Source: CAXMMR01 sp963692975
GTDB lineage: Bacteria; Pseudomonadota; Alphaproteobacteria; Acetobacterales; Acetobacteraceae
DNA: 64,000 nt
Direction: 5' to 3'
Assembly: GCA_963692975.2 (NCBI GenBank)
Contig: CAXMMR010000018.1
Location: 1 to 64,000 of the forward strand
Made by a program: the position numbers and the translations under genes. Shown here one piece after another: positions 35,238-43,066 of this stretch (positions are counted from its first letter, which is position 1; each line of letters opens with the position of its first letter). The notes beneath the pieces were generated by a model, which saw only the letters and a program-made list of their open reading frames with translations, did not search any database and was not told the DNA's origin.

Positions 35238-36311
35238 TCAAAGCAGATGTCGAACCAGCCCGTCGACGACGTCCGGCAGCACGACTCCGTCGGCGCGGGC
35301 GGAGAAGCTCAGCGCCATGCGATGCATCAGCGCCGGCCGGGCCAGGGCTGCGACGTCCTCGAGGCTGGGCGCGTAGCGGCCATCCAGCAGCGCCCGGGCG
35401 CGGGTCGCCAGCATCAGCGCCTGGGCCGCCCGCGGACCCGGGCCCCAGGCGACCTGCCGGCGGATCGAGGGCTCGGCCGCGCTCTCCGGCCGCGCCCCGC
35501 GCACCAGCGTCAGGATCGCCTCGACGACGCCCTGCCCGATCGGCATGCGCCGCACCAGCGCCTGCGCGCCGAGCAGCGCCGCAGCGTCCAGCACCGGCGC
35601 TGTCGCGGCCGCATGCGCGCCTGTGGTCGCCAGCAGCATCGCCCGCTCGTCGGCGAGCGACGGGTAGCCGATCTCCACCTGCAGCAGGAACCGGTCGAGC
35701 TGCGCCTCCGGCAGCGGATAGGTGCCCTCCTGCTCCAGCGGGTTCTGCGTCGCCAGCACGTGGAACGGCGCCGGCAGCGGGTGATCGACCCCGCCGACCG
35801 CAACGCGCTTCTCGGCCATCGCCTGCAGCAGCGCCGACTGGGTGCGCGGGCTCGCCCGGTTGATCTCGTCGGCCATCAGCAACTGGCAGAACACCGGCCC
35901 GGGCACGAAGCGGAAGTGCCGCCGGCCGGCCTCATCGTCCAGCACCTCACTGCCGGTGATGTCGGCCGGCATCAGGTCGGGAGTGAACTGCACCCGCCGC
36001 GCCGCCAGCCCCAGCACCGTGCCCAGCGTCTCGACCAGCAGCGTCTTGCCAAGCCCCGGCACGCCCACCAACAGAGCATGACCGCCGCTGAGCAGGCAGA
36101 GCAGCACCTGCTCGACCGCCGCCTGCTGACCGATCACCACCTGCCCGATCGCCGCACGCGCCTCGGCCAGCCGCTCACCGAGTGCCGCGGCCTCCGCCAG
36201 TATGTCCCTGGGCAGCACGTCCTCGGGCAGCACGTCCTCGGGCAGCACGTCCTCGGGCAGCACGTCCTCGGGCAGCACGTCCTCGGGCCCGGCCAGCACC
36301 TCGTCCCGCAT
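35238..36311 (-). CDS. MoxR-family AAA+ ATPase with an EDVLP tandem-repeat N-terminus
   Basis: This ATPase of 357 residues has Walker A GVPGLGKT, Walker B LLMADEINRASP, sensor ATQNPLEQEGTYPLPEAQLD and the RFLLQ region. ATG 36311 follows GGAGGG with ideal spacing, so the longer frame to 36335 is not used. The unusual part is the N-terminus: five EDVLP-type pentapeptides encoded by a perfect 15-base tandem repeat before the usual ILAEAAALGERLAEARAAIG helix. It is first gene of the moxR-DUF58-DUF4159-GATase operon and probably acts as a chaperone for a membrane complex. Confidence 0.94.
   Translation of the reverse strand: MRDEVLAGPEDVLPEDVLPEDVLPEDVLPEDVLPRDILAEAAALGERLAEARAAIGQVVIGQQAAVEQVLLCLLSGGHALLVGVPGLGKTLLVETLGTVLGLAARRVQFTPDLMPADITGSEVLDDEAGRRHFRFVPGPVFCQLLMADEINRASPRTQSALLQAMAEKRVAVGGVDHPLPAPFHVLATQNPLEQEGTYPLPEAQLDRFLLQVEIGYPSLADERAMLLATTGAHAAATAPVLDAAALLGAQALVRRMPIGQGVVEAILTLVRGARPESAAEPSIRRQVAWGPGPRAAQALMLATRARALLDGRYAPSLEDVAALARPALMHRMALSFSARADGVVLPDVVDGLVRHLL
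36211..36285 (-). repeat. 15-base tandem repeat (five units) inside the moxR gene
   Basis: GGCAGCACGTCCTCG occurs five times without a mismatch from 36211. On the coding strand it gives an acidic EDVLP repeat near the MoxR N-terminus. The exact identity of the units points to recent copy-number change. Confidence 0.95.
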
Positions 36312-36443
36312 CGATGGACCCTCCAAGGCAAGCAAGCCGGTGTTTGATGACGCGCAGATGATTTGCCGCCGGCCGGACTTTGATCAACCCGGATCGCCTT
36401 CCTATATCACGGCAACGCTCGCTGGACCGCCGGCGCTGGAGTG

Positions 36444-37142
36444 ATGCTAGTGAACGAAGCCAGGCGCGATCGGCCCGAGCGGGCCACGAGCCCCGGAGCG
36501 GCTGATCTTGTCGCCGGCACCAATTCATATCGGGCGACGACCGCGGCCGAGCCGCGTGCCGCAGCCCGCACGCGCCTGGAGTGCGGCGAGCTGCCGTTCC
36601 TGGTGCAGCGCGACGGCACCTGGCTCTATCGTGGCACGCCGATCCTGCGCAAGGAGCTGGTTTGCCTGTTCTCCTCGGTGTTGCACCGCATGGCCGACGG
36701 ATCGTTCTGGCTGGAGACGCCGGCCGAGCGCGGCCGCATCGAGGTCGAGGACACGCCGTGGATTGCCGGCGAGCTCGAGTGGTGTGGGCATGGCCGCGAC
36801 CAGGTGCTGAGCTTTCGCACAAATGTCGACCAGTGCGTGACCGCCGGGCCCGAGCACGCGATCCGGGTCAGCCATGACGGCCGGCTTGGCGACCCGACGC
36901 CCTACATCGTCATCCGTACCGGCAGCGAGCCCGGCGCGCCGCCGCTCGAGGCGCGCATCAGCCGCGCCGTCTATTACGAGCTGGTGGCGCTGGCAGTGCC
37001 CGAGACCGTCGCCGGCACCCCCAAGCTCGGCGTGTGGAGCAACCGTCGATTTTTCGCCCTCGGCGACCTGCCTGTCGAGATGGAGCCGTTCGAGCTCGAG
37101 CCATCCGAGCTCGGATCGCCCGAGGTCGGCGAGCTCGACTGA
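36444..37142 (+). CDS. DUF1285 protein
   Basis: The protein has about 232 residues. The DUF1285 core is visible: LPFLVQRDGTWLYRGTPIL, LVCLFSSVLHRMADGSFWLE and TPAERGRIEVEDTPW. The first 40 residues are low-complexity. ATG 36444 and GTG 36453 are close alternatives, and no clear ribosome binding site decides. It is divergent from moxR and lies 12 bases before the NUDIX gene. The function of the family is unknown; the order DUF1285-NUDIX-DUF6111-cca is common in Rhodospirillales. Confidence 0.85.
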   Translation: MLVNEARRDRPERATSPGAADLVAGTNSYRATTAAEPRAAARTRLECGELPFLVQRDGTWLYRGTPILRKELVCLFSSVLHRMADGSFWLETPAERGRIEVEDTPWIAGELEWCGHGRDQVLSFRTNVDQCVTAGPEHAIRVSHDGRLGDPTPYIVIRTGSEPGAPPLEARISRAVYYELVALAVPETVAGTPKLGVWSNRRFFALGDLPVEMEPFELEPSELGSPEVGELD

Positions 37143-37154
37143 GGCCGCACGGGC

Positions 37155-37781
37155 TTGACGCGCGACGAGCTGCGCGCCCGGCTGGTCAGCCGCGGCGAGC
37201 CGGCGACGCCCGTCGACGACAGCCGTGAGGTCCTTGGCGCTCCGGACGATGAGGCCGAGCCGGCCGCGCTGATCCCCGCCGCCGTGCTGGTGGGCCTGGT
37301 GCCCGGTCCCGAGCCCGGCGTTCTGCTCACCCAGCGCCATGCGAGCTTGCGCCGGCATAGCGGTCAGGTCGCCTTCCCCGGCGGCCGCATCGACCCGGGC
37401 GACGCCGACCCTGAGGCGGCTGCGTTGCGCGAGGCCCGGGAGGAGATCGCGCTGGATTCCGGCCGCGTCGAGCTGGTCGGCCGGTTGCCCGAGACCATCA
37501 CCGGCACCGGCTTTCGGATCACGCCGGTGCTCGGCATCGTCGAGCCGGGCGGCGTCTACGCGGCCGCGCCGCTTGAGGTGGCCGCGATCTTCCAGCTGCC
37601 GCTCTCGACCCTGCTCGACGAGGCCCCCGCGCGCAGGAGCCTCGAGGTCGGCGGCGAGACACGGCATTTCTGGGTCTGGCCGCACCCGCAGCACTATATC
37701 TGGGGCGTCACCGCCCACATCCTGGTCGACCTCGCCGCGCGCCTGCGCGGCGCCGCCGGCTGCGAGCCGGTGAACGGCTGA
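37155..37781 (+). CDS. NUDIX hydrolase, CoA-pyrophosphatase type
   Basis: The 208-residue hydrolase carries the Nudix box: GGRIDPGDADP followed by EAAALREAREEIAL, with the preceding RRHSGQVAFPGG that marks the CoA/ADP-ribose pyrophosphatase branch (NUDT7/NudL-like). It should cleave CoA or related nucleotides to phosphopantetheine and 3',5'-ADP. The start is TTG 37155 after CACGGGC. The stop overlaps the start of the next gene by one base, which suggests coupled translation. Confidence 0.9.
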   Translation: MTRDELRARLVSRGEPATPVDDSREVLGAPDDEAEPAALIPAAVLVGLVPGPEPGVLLTQRHASLRRHSGQVAFPGGRIDPGDADPEAAALREAREEIALDSGRVELVGRLPETITGTGFRITPVLGIVEPGGVYAAAPLEVAAIFQLPLSTLLDEAPARRSLEVGGETRHFWVWPHPQHYIWGVTAHILVDLAARLRGAAGCEPVNG

Positions 37782-38038
37782 TGCGCTTCGGCGAGCTGGC
37801 GCTGTATCTGGTGCCGATCGGGGCCGTGCTGATCTGGTGGCTGTCGGCGCGGATCGCCTCGCGCCGCGTCCTCGCGGCGGCCATCCTGGCCCTGCTCGGT
37901 GTCATGGCAGCGGTGGTGGTCCTCGCACTCGACCGCCATCTCGGCGCCGGACCCTACGTGCCGGCGCGCCTCGAGAACGGGATCGTCGTCCCGGGGCACG
38001 CGGCCGCCACCGATACAGACCATGCCGCCGGACGCTGA
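37781..38038 (+). CDS. Small membrane protein (DUF6111-like)
   Basis: The 85-residue protein has two hydrophobic segments (LALYLVPIGAVLIWWLSA, VLAAAILALLGVMAAVVVLAL) and a short polar tail (PYVPARLENGIVVPGH). The tail and the position between NUDIX and cca match DUF6111-type proteins. It overlaps both neighbours: one base with the NUDIX gene and 17 bases with cca. Function unknown. Confidence 0.8.
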   Translation: MRFGELALYLVPIGAVLIWWLSARIASRRVLAAAILALLGVMAAVVVLALDRHLGAGPYVPARLENGIVVPGHAAATDTDHAAGR

Positions 38039-39194
38039 GGCGCGGCTCGCCGCCCTACTCGCCACACCCTGGCTCGGCCCGGTGCTCTCGGCCCTGCCCG
38101 GCGCCCGCCTCGTCGGCGGCTGCGTGCGTGACGCGCTCGCAGGCCTGACCCCAGCCGACATCGACCTCGCCACGCCGGACCCCCCGGACCGCGTGATCGA
38201 GCGGCTGAGTGCCGCCGGGCTGCGCGCGCTGCCGACCGGGCTTGCGCATGGCACGGTGACCGCGCTCAGCGACAGCCACCCCGTGGAGGTGACGACGCTG
38301 CGCCGCGACCAGACGACCGACGGGCGGCATGCCGAGGTCGTCTGGACGCCGGACTGGCGGGAGGACGCGGCGCGCCGGGACTTCACCATCAATGCCCTGT
38401 CGCTCTCCGCCGACGGCAAGGTGCACGACTATTTCGGCGGCCAGGCCGACCTCGCAGCCGGGCATCTGCGCTTCGTCGGTGAGCCGCAGCGCCGCATCGC
38501 CGAGGACACCCTGCGCATCCTGCGCTTCTTCCGCTTCCTCGCCCGCTTTGGGCGCGAGACGCCGGACGCAGCCACGCTGGCGGCCATCCAGGCCGGCGTG
38601 CCAGGCCTCGCGCGGCTCTCGCCCGAGCGCATCTGGAGCGAGCTGAAGCGGCTGCTCGAACAGCCTCGCGCCAGCGAGATGGCCGTGCTGATGCAGGGCG
38701 CTGGCGTGCTGGAGGCCATCCTGCCAGGCGCCGACCCGGATCGCTTGCGCCGTCTCGTCGAGCTTGGCGCGCCGGCCGACTCCATCCTGCGTCTGGCAGC
38801 GCTCACGCCCGAGCCCGGTCTCGCCGTGGCTCAAAGGCTCAACCTCTCCAATGCCGAGCGCGACCTGCTGATCGCCCTCGGCGAGCCGCCGCTAAGCGGG
38901 ATTACCGACCCCGCCGAGCTGCGCCGCCTGCGGGTCGACGCCTCGGCGAAACCGCTCGCCGGCCGCGCCTGGCTCGGCGGCGACGCAAACCTCGCCAGGC
39001 GCTTGCTGCAGACGCCGCAGCCGATCTTCCCGCTGGAAGGCCGCGACGTGCTCGCCCTCGGCGTGGCGCCAGGCCCCGCAGTCGGCAAGCTGCTGGCCGC
39101 CGTGCGGCGCTGGTGGCTCGAGGACGGCGCCGAAGCGCCTCACGGCGTCTGTCTGGCAAGGCTGAAGCAAGAGCAAGCAAGGGTTCTTTTTTGA
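38022..39194 (+). CDS. cca: CCA tRNA nucleotidyltransferase / poly(A) polymerase family
   Basis: The 390-residue enzyme adds or repairs the 3' CCA of tRNAs. Class II motifs are visible: LVGGCVRDALAGLTPADIDL (the GG and DxD catalytic aspartates), RRDFTINALSLSADG and RRIAEDTLRILRFFRF. ATG 38022 lies within the end of the previous gene. The last codons (ARVLF) and the TGA stop are encoded by the left hairpin of a family B repeat. It is downstream of NUDIX and DUF6111 in one operon. Confidence 0.93.
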   Translation: MPPDAEARLAALLATPWLGPVLSALPGARLVGGCVRDALAGLTPADIDLATPDPPDRVIERLSAAGLRALPTGLAHGTVTALSDSHPVEVTTLRRDQTTDGRHAEVVWTPDWREDAARRDFTINALSLSADGKVHDYFGGQADLAAGHLRFVGEPQRRIAEDTLRILRFFRFLARFGRETPDAATLAAIQAGVPGLARLSPERIWSELKRLLEQPRASEMAVLMQGAGVLEAILPGADPDRLRRLVELGAPADSILRLAALTPEPGLAVAQRLNLSNAERDLLIALGEPPLSGITDPAELRRLRVDASAKPLAGRAWLGGDANLARRLLQTPQPIFPLEGRDVLALGVAPGPAVGKLLAAVRRWWLEDGAEAPHGVCLARLKQEQARVLF

Positions 39195-39298
39195 AAAAAA
39201 GAACCAAAAAACGTCTGTCCGTTCAGCCAAGCCCGGCCCGCAGCCGACAACGGATAAAAGTTTTTTGCTTCTTTTTTTCAAAAAAGAAGCCCTTCCGT
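39176..39298. terminator. Family B facing hairpins overlapping the cca stop
   Basis: GGTTCTTTTTTG/AAAAAAGAACC on the left contains the cca stop codon. The spacer is followed by GGATAAAAGTTTTTTG and the hairpin CTTCTTTTTTTC/AAAAAAGAAG. It is likely an intrinsic terminator between cca and prs, both on the plus strand. Confidence 0.78.
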
Positions 39299-39365
39299 CC
39301 TGCCTTCCCTTCCCTCGCCCGCCTTGTTAGAAGCCCCATGCCGGCCGCTAGGACTTCAAATCGTC

Positions 39366-40298
39366 ATGAAGATCGTCGCCTGCAACAGCAACCGCCCGCT
39401 CGCCGAGGCCGTCGCCGCCAAGCTCGATCTCACCCTCACCCGCGCCTCGGTCCGCCGCTTCGCCGACATGGAGGTGTTCGTCGAAATCCAGGAGAACGTC
39501 CGCGGCGAGGACGTCTTCGTCGTCCAGAGCACCTCCTACCCGGCCAACGACAACCTGATGGAGCTGCTGATCATGCTGGACGCGCTGCGGCGCGGCTCGG
39601 CCCGGCGCGTCACCGCCGTCGTCCCTTATTTCGGCTACGCCCGGCAGGACCGCAAATCCTCCCCGCGCAGCCCGATCTCGGCCAAGCTCGTCGCCAACCT
39701 GATCACCGAGGCCGGCGCCAACCGGGTGCTGACGATGGACCTGCACGCCCCGCAGATCCAAGGCTTCTTCGACATCCCGGTCGACAACCTGTTCGCCGCC
39801 CCACTCTTCGCCGAGGACGCCCAGCACCGCTTCGCCAGCCGCGACATGATGGTCGTCTCTCCCGACGTCGGCGGCGTCGCCCGCGCCCGTGAGCTCGCCC
39901 GCCGGCTCAACACCGACCTCGCCATCATCGACAAGCGCCGCGAGCGCGCCGGCCTCTCCGAGGTGATGAACGTGATCGGCGACGTCTCCGGCCGCCACTG
40001 CATCCTGGTCGACGACATCTGCGACAGCGGCGGCACCCTGGTCAACGCCGCCACCGCGCTCATCGCCGACGGCGCCAGCTCGGTCAGCGTCTACATCACG
40101 CACGGCGTGCTCTCGGGCGGCGCCGTCGCCCGCATCGCCGGCTCGCCGATCGAGCTGATGGCAATCACCGACAGCATCCTGGCCACCGAGGCGGTGCAGC
40201 AGGCGGCCAACGTCCGGCAGATGACGATCGCACCGCTGCTCGCCGAGGCGATGCGCCGGATCAGCGACGAAAGCTCAGTCAGCTCGTTGTTCGATTGA
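39366..40298 (+). CDS. prs: Ribose-phosphate pyrophosphokinase
   Basis: This 310-residue enzyme makes PRPP from ribose 5-phosphate and ATP for nucleotide, histidine and tryptophan synthesis. Motifs are the ATP loop RRFADMEVFVEIQENVRGED, YFGYARQDRKSSPRSPISAK, the metal site TMDLHAPQIQGFFDIPVDN and the PRPP loop LVDDICDSGGT. ATG 39366 matches the family start. It is flanked on both sides by family B repeats, so it is probably transcribed alone. Confidence 0.97.
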   Translation: MKIVACNSNRPLAEAVAAKLDLTLTRASVRRFADMEVFVEIQENVRGEDVFVVQSTSYPANDNLMELLIMLDALRRGSARRVTAVVPYFGYARQDRKSSPRSPISAKLVANLITEAGANRVLTMDLHAPQIQGFFDIPVDNLFAAPLFAEDAQHRFASRDMMVVSPDVGGVARARELARRLNTDLAIIDKRRERAGLSEVMNVIGDVSGRHCILVDDICDSGGTLVNAATALIADGASSVSVYITHGVLSGGAVARIAGSPIELMAITDSILATEAVQQAANVRQMTIAPLLAEAMRRISDESSVSSLFD

Positions 40299-40302
40299 AG
40301 CA

Positions 40303-40440
40303 AGCAAGCGCTTCTTTTTTGAAAAAAAGAAGCAAAAAACTTTTACCCACACTAATGCAACGCATGCACTGGACTGCGTAGCTCCAGTCTAATCAGATAA
40401 AAGTTTTTTGGTTCTTTTTTTCAAAAAAGAACCTCTTCCC
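40303..40440. terminator. Family B facing hairpins, most complete copy
   Basis: CGCTTCTTTTTTG/AAAAAAAGAAGC, then AAAAAACTTTTA, a 57-base spacer containing CAACGCATGCACTGG, then GATAAAAGTTTTTTG and GGTTCTTTTTTTC/AAAAAAGAACC. Left and right halves are near mirror images, so the element can end transcripts from either side. It follows the prs stop by about 5 bases. Confidence 0.8.
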
Positions 40441-40456
40441 TCTTCCGGAATCCCCC

Positions 40457-41020
40457 ATGATGACTGCCTTGGCGCACCGCCCCTTCTGGTTCCTCCGCCA
40501 CGGCGAGACTGACTGGAACGCGCAGGGCCGCTCGCAAGGCAGCATCGACATCCCGCTCAACGCCCTCGGCCTCCAGCAGGCCGAGCGCGCCGCCGACGCG
40601 CTGTCGCGGCATCGGTTCGGCACCATCGTCGCCTCGCCGCTCAGCCGGGCCCGCGTCACCGCCGAGATCGCGGCTGCCCGACTCGGCCTGCCGGTGCAGA
40701 TCGATGTCGACCTGCGCGAGGTCTCGTTCGGCGACATGGAGGGCCAGCCGGTCGGCGACTGGTATGACGATTGGATTCACAGCAGCTTCCTGCCGCCTCA
40801 TGCCGAGACCTTCGAGGCGCTGCGCGCCCGCGCCATCGCCGCGATCAACCGGGCGACCGTCCTGCCCGCGCCGGTGCTGGTGGTGGCGCATGGCTTCCTG
40901 TTCCGCGGCCTGCGCTCGGCGATGGGCCTGGTCGCCAACGTCCGCACGCCGAACGCCCTGCCGCTGCTCTGCGAGCCGCCGCCCCAGGGCGAGGTCTGGA
41001 GCCTGACCGAGGAACCCTGA
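40457..41020 (+). CDS. Histidine phosphatase family protein (phosphoglycerate-mutase-like)
   Basis: The 187-residue phosphatase has the RHG motif in FLRHGETDWNAQGRSQG, the family SPLSRARVTAE and the distal histidine in VVAHGFLFRGL. Length fits small broad-specificity phosphatases of the GpmB/CobC group rather than glycolytic mutase. The substrate cannot be told from sequence. ATG 40457 lies 16 bases after a family B repeat. Confidence 0.9.
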   Translation: MMTALAHRPFWFLRHGETDWNAQGRSQGSIDIPLNALGLQQAERAADALSRHRFGTIVASPLSRARVTAEIAAARLGLPVQIDVDLREVSFGDMEGQPVGDWYDDWIHSSFLPPHAETFEALRARAIAAINRATVLPAPVLVVAHGFLFRGLRSAMGLVANVRTPNALPLLCEPPPQGEVWSLTEEP

Positions 41021-41063
41021 CGCCGGCGCGATCGCTCCTCGCAACTATGCTGCACTGCACCAT

Positions 41064-42125
41064 ATGGTTGTTCCGAAGTTGGAGTTTTCCCGCATGCGCT
41101 CGGTCAGACGCGGATCCCTGGGCGCCGCGATCGACAGCCTGACGCGCTATCGACGCACGATGGCGCGCTCGCTCGACGCCCTCGGCGCCAACCTGCCGAG
41201 CGGCCTGGCCTCGATGCTGGAGGGTCAGACCGAAGGCGCCACGCCGCCGCGCCCGACCCGCCTGACCGAAACCGCCTCCTTCGGCGTCAATCCCGGGCAG
41301 CTGCGCATGCTGTCCTACGTGCCGCCGCAGCTCCCGCCGGGAGCGCCGCTGGTGGTGGTCCTGCACGGCTGCCAGCAGGCCGCCGCCGGCTTCGACCATG
41401 CCAGCGCCTGGTCGATGCTGGCCGAGCGGCACGGTTTCGCGGTGCTCTACCCGGAGCAACGCCGCGCCAACAACGCCATGCTGTGCTTCGGCTGGTTTGA
41501 TGCCGCGACCGTGGCGCCCGGGCGCGGCGAAGTCGGCTCCATCCGCCAGATGGTCGACGCAATGCTGCAACGCCACCCGCTCGACCCGCGGCGGGTGTTT
41601 GCCACTGGCCTGTCCGCCGGCGGCGCCATGGCGGCCGCCCTGCTCGCCTGCCATCCGGACGTGTTCGCCGCCGGCGCCATCGTCGCCGGCCTGCCCTTCG
41701 GCGTCGCCCGCAGCACCGCCGAGGCGCTTGACTGCATGGCGCATGGCCCCGGCCTGCCGCCCACCATCCTTGCCGATCGCGTGCGCGCCGCCTCGCCCGG
41801 CGCCACGCGCTGGCCGCTGATCTCGATCTGGCAGGGCGACGCCGACCGCACCGTGGTGCCGGCCAACGCCACCGCGCTCGCCGGGCAGTGGGCTGCGCTG
41901 CACGGCGCCCGTGAAGCCGAGACGCCGCGCGACACCGGCGTCAGGCGCCAGCTTTGGCGGAACGGCAACGGGCTGGTGGCCGTCGAGCAGGTCTGGCTGC
42001 CGGGCATGGCGCATGGCCTGCCGATCGACGTCGCCGCCGGCCTCGGCCATGCCGCGCCGTTCATGCTCGATATCGGCCTGTCCGCCCCGGCGCGGATCGC
42101 CGCCGGCTGGGGTATTGCCGCATAG
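41064..42125 (+). CDS. PHB depolymerase family esterase (LpqC-like)
   Basis: The 353-residue alpha/beta hydrolase has the lipase box GLSAGGAMAAALLACHPD, the oxyanion region VVVLHGCQQAAAGFD, an aspartate candidate in WQGDADRTVVP and a histidine in LPGMAHGLPID. These fit the esterase_PHB family; intracellular poly(hydroxybutyrate) or another ester could be the substrate. No signal peptide is obvious. The start ATG 41064 or the later ATG 41094 could be used. Confidence 0.9.
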   Translation: MVVPKLEFSRMRSVRRGSLGAAIDSLTRYRRTMARSLDALGANLPSGLASMLEGQTEGATPPRPTRLTETASFGVNPGQLRMLSYVPPQLPPGAPLVVVLHGCQQAAAGFDHASAWSMLAERHGFAVLYPEQRRANNAMLCFGWFDAATVAPGRGEVGSIRQMVDAMLQRHPLDPRRVFATGLSAGGAMAAALLACHPDVFAAGAIVAGLPFGVARSTAEALDCMAHGPGLPPTILADRVRAASPGATRWPLISIWQGDADRTVVPANATALAGQWAALHGAREAETPRDTGVRRQLWRNGNGLVAVEQVWLPGMAHGLPIDVAAGLGHAAPFMLDIGLSAPARIAAGWGIAA

Positions 42126-42247
42126 CCACGGCCAGGCCGCTTGGCATACCAGCCCGGCAACCCCCGCAGAGAAGCACCGTTTTGCTACCCATAGGCCGCC
42201 GTTGCTGATCCGATCCGGATCGCGGTGACGCCAAGGGAGACGACGAC

Positions 42248-42505
42248 GTGAGCATCATCGCCTGGCTTATCCTCGGCCTCATCGCCGGCTTCATCGCCAG
42301 CAAGGTTGTCAACAAGTCCGGCGAGGGGCTCCTCGTCGACATCGTGCTCGGCATCGTCGGCGCGATCATCGGCGGCTACATCTTTAACTTCTTTGGCGCC
42401 GCTGGCGTCACCGGACTGAACATCTACAGCATGATCGTCGCGGTGATCGGTGCGGTCGTCGTGCTGGTGATCTACCACGCAATCGCTGGACGCAATCGGA
42501 TCTGA
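42248..42505 (+). CDS. GlsB/YeaQ/YmgE family stress-response membrane protein
   Basis: The 85-residue protein has three hydrophobic segments and the family pattern IIAWLILGLIAGFIASKVVN, DIVLGIVGAIIGGYIFNFFG. The GTG start 42248 follows GGGAG. The family is also called transglycosylase-associated and is induced by stress; its biochemical role is unknown. The gene ends at a hybrid family A repeat and is convergent with the HU gene. Confidence 0.9.
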   Translation: MSIIAWLILGLIAGFIASKVVNKSGEGLLVDIVLGIVGAIIGGYIFNFFGAAGVTGLNIYSMIVAVIGAVVVLVIYHAIAGRNRI

Positions 42506-42506
42506 A

Positions 42507-42558
42507 AAGGCAAGGGGCGCTGCCCCTTGACCCTGCCAGGGGCGGCGCCCCTGGACGG
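42507..42558. repeat. Family A hybrid repeat with two GGGGC hairpins
   Basis: AAGGCAAGGGGCGCTGCC, CCTTGACCCTG and CCAGGGGCGGCGCCCCTGG. The usual TTTAAA half of the alpha unit is replaced by a second GC hairpin. It is the only family A copy at a convergent junction. Confidence 0.65.
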
Positions 42559-42564
42559 CCTCGG

Positions 42565-42954
42565 TTATTTCAGCACTGCTTCTTTCAGTTCTTTGGCCGC
42601 CCGAAACGCCACCTTCTTGCTCGCGGCGATCTGGATCGCAGCACCAGTCGCCGGGTTGCGGCCCGCCCGCGCCGGCCGCGACTTAACCTCCAGGATGCCG
42701 AGGCCGCCGATCCGCACCCGGTCGCCCGAAATCAGGTGCTCGACCAAATAGCCGACCACGTCGCCCAGCATCGTTTCGGCCTGCTTCTTCTGGATGTCGT
42801 GCTTCTCGGCGAACGTGGCCGCGATCTGCTTGAGCGACACGGTGGCCGGCGCGCTGCTGGCCGCTCCGTTCTTCGGCGGGCTCGCCTTGGCGCCAGGCGT
42901 CGGGGCTTTGGCGCTCTTCGGCGCCGGTTTGGCAGCTGTGCTCTTGATCGCCAT
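42565..42954 (-). CDS. HU-family DNA-binding protein with Ala/Lys/Pro-rich N-terminal tail
   Basis: The 129-residue protein has a C-terminal HU/IHF fold: VGYLVEHLISGDRVRIGGLG, the beta-arm RPARAGRNPATGAAIQI and VAFRAAKELKEAVL. The first 38 residues (KSTAAKPAPKSAKAPTPGAK) resemble a histone H1-like tail, an addition seen in some alphaproteobacterial HU proteins. ATG 42954 is preferred to 43005 because the tail begins there and GAGGGA lies upstream. It should compact or bend DNA. Confidence 0.9.
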   Translation of the reverse strand: MAIKSTAAKPAPKSAKAPTPGAKASPPKNGAASSAPATVSLKQIAATFAEKHDIQKKQAETMLGDVVGYLVEHLISGDRVRIGGLGILEVKSRPARAGRNPATGAAIQIAASKKVAFRAAKELKEAVLK

Positions 42955-43066
42955 CGACGGATCCCTCCTCCCGAGGATTTGTTCGAACTCAGCCGAGAGA
43001 ATCACGAGGTTTCGTTCGGAGCAAGCGATTCCCGCTCGATAGGGTCACAGTCGAGCGGCAGGCGGC

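Noticed and set aside
15712..40440. Family B elements as insertion-sequence ends or miniature transposons
   Set aside because: No target duplications or transposase pieces were seen; consistent placement at gene stops fits terminators better. Mobility cannot be excluded from one window.
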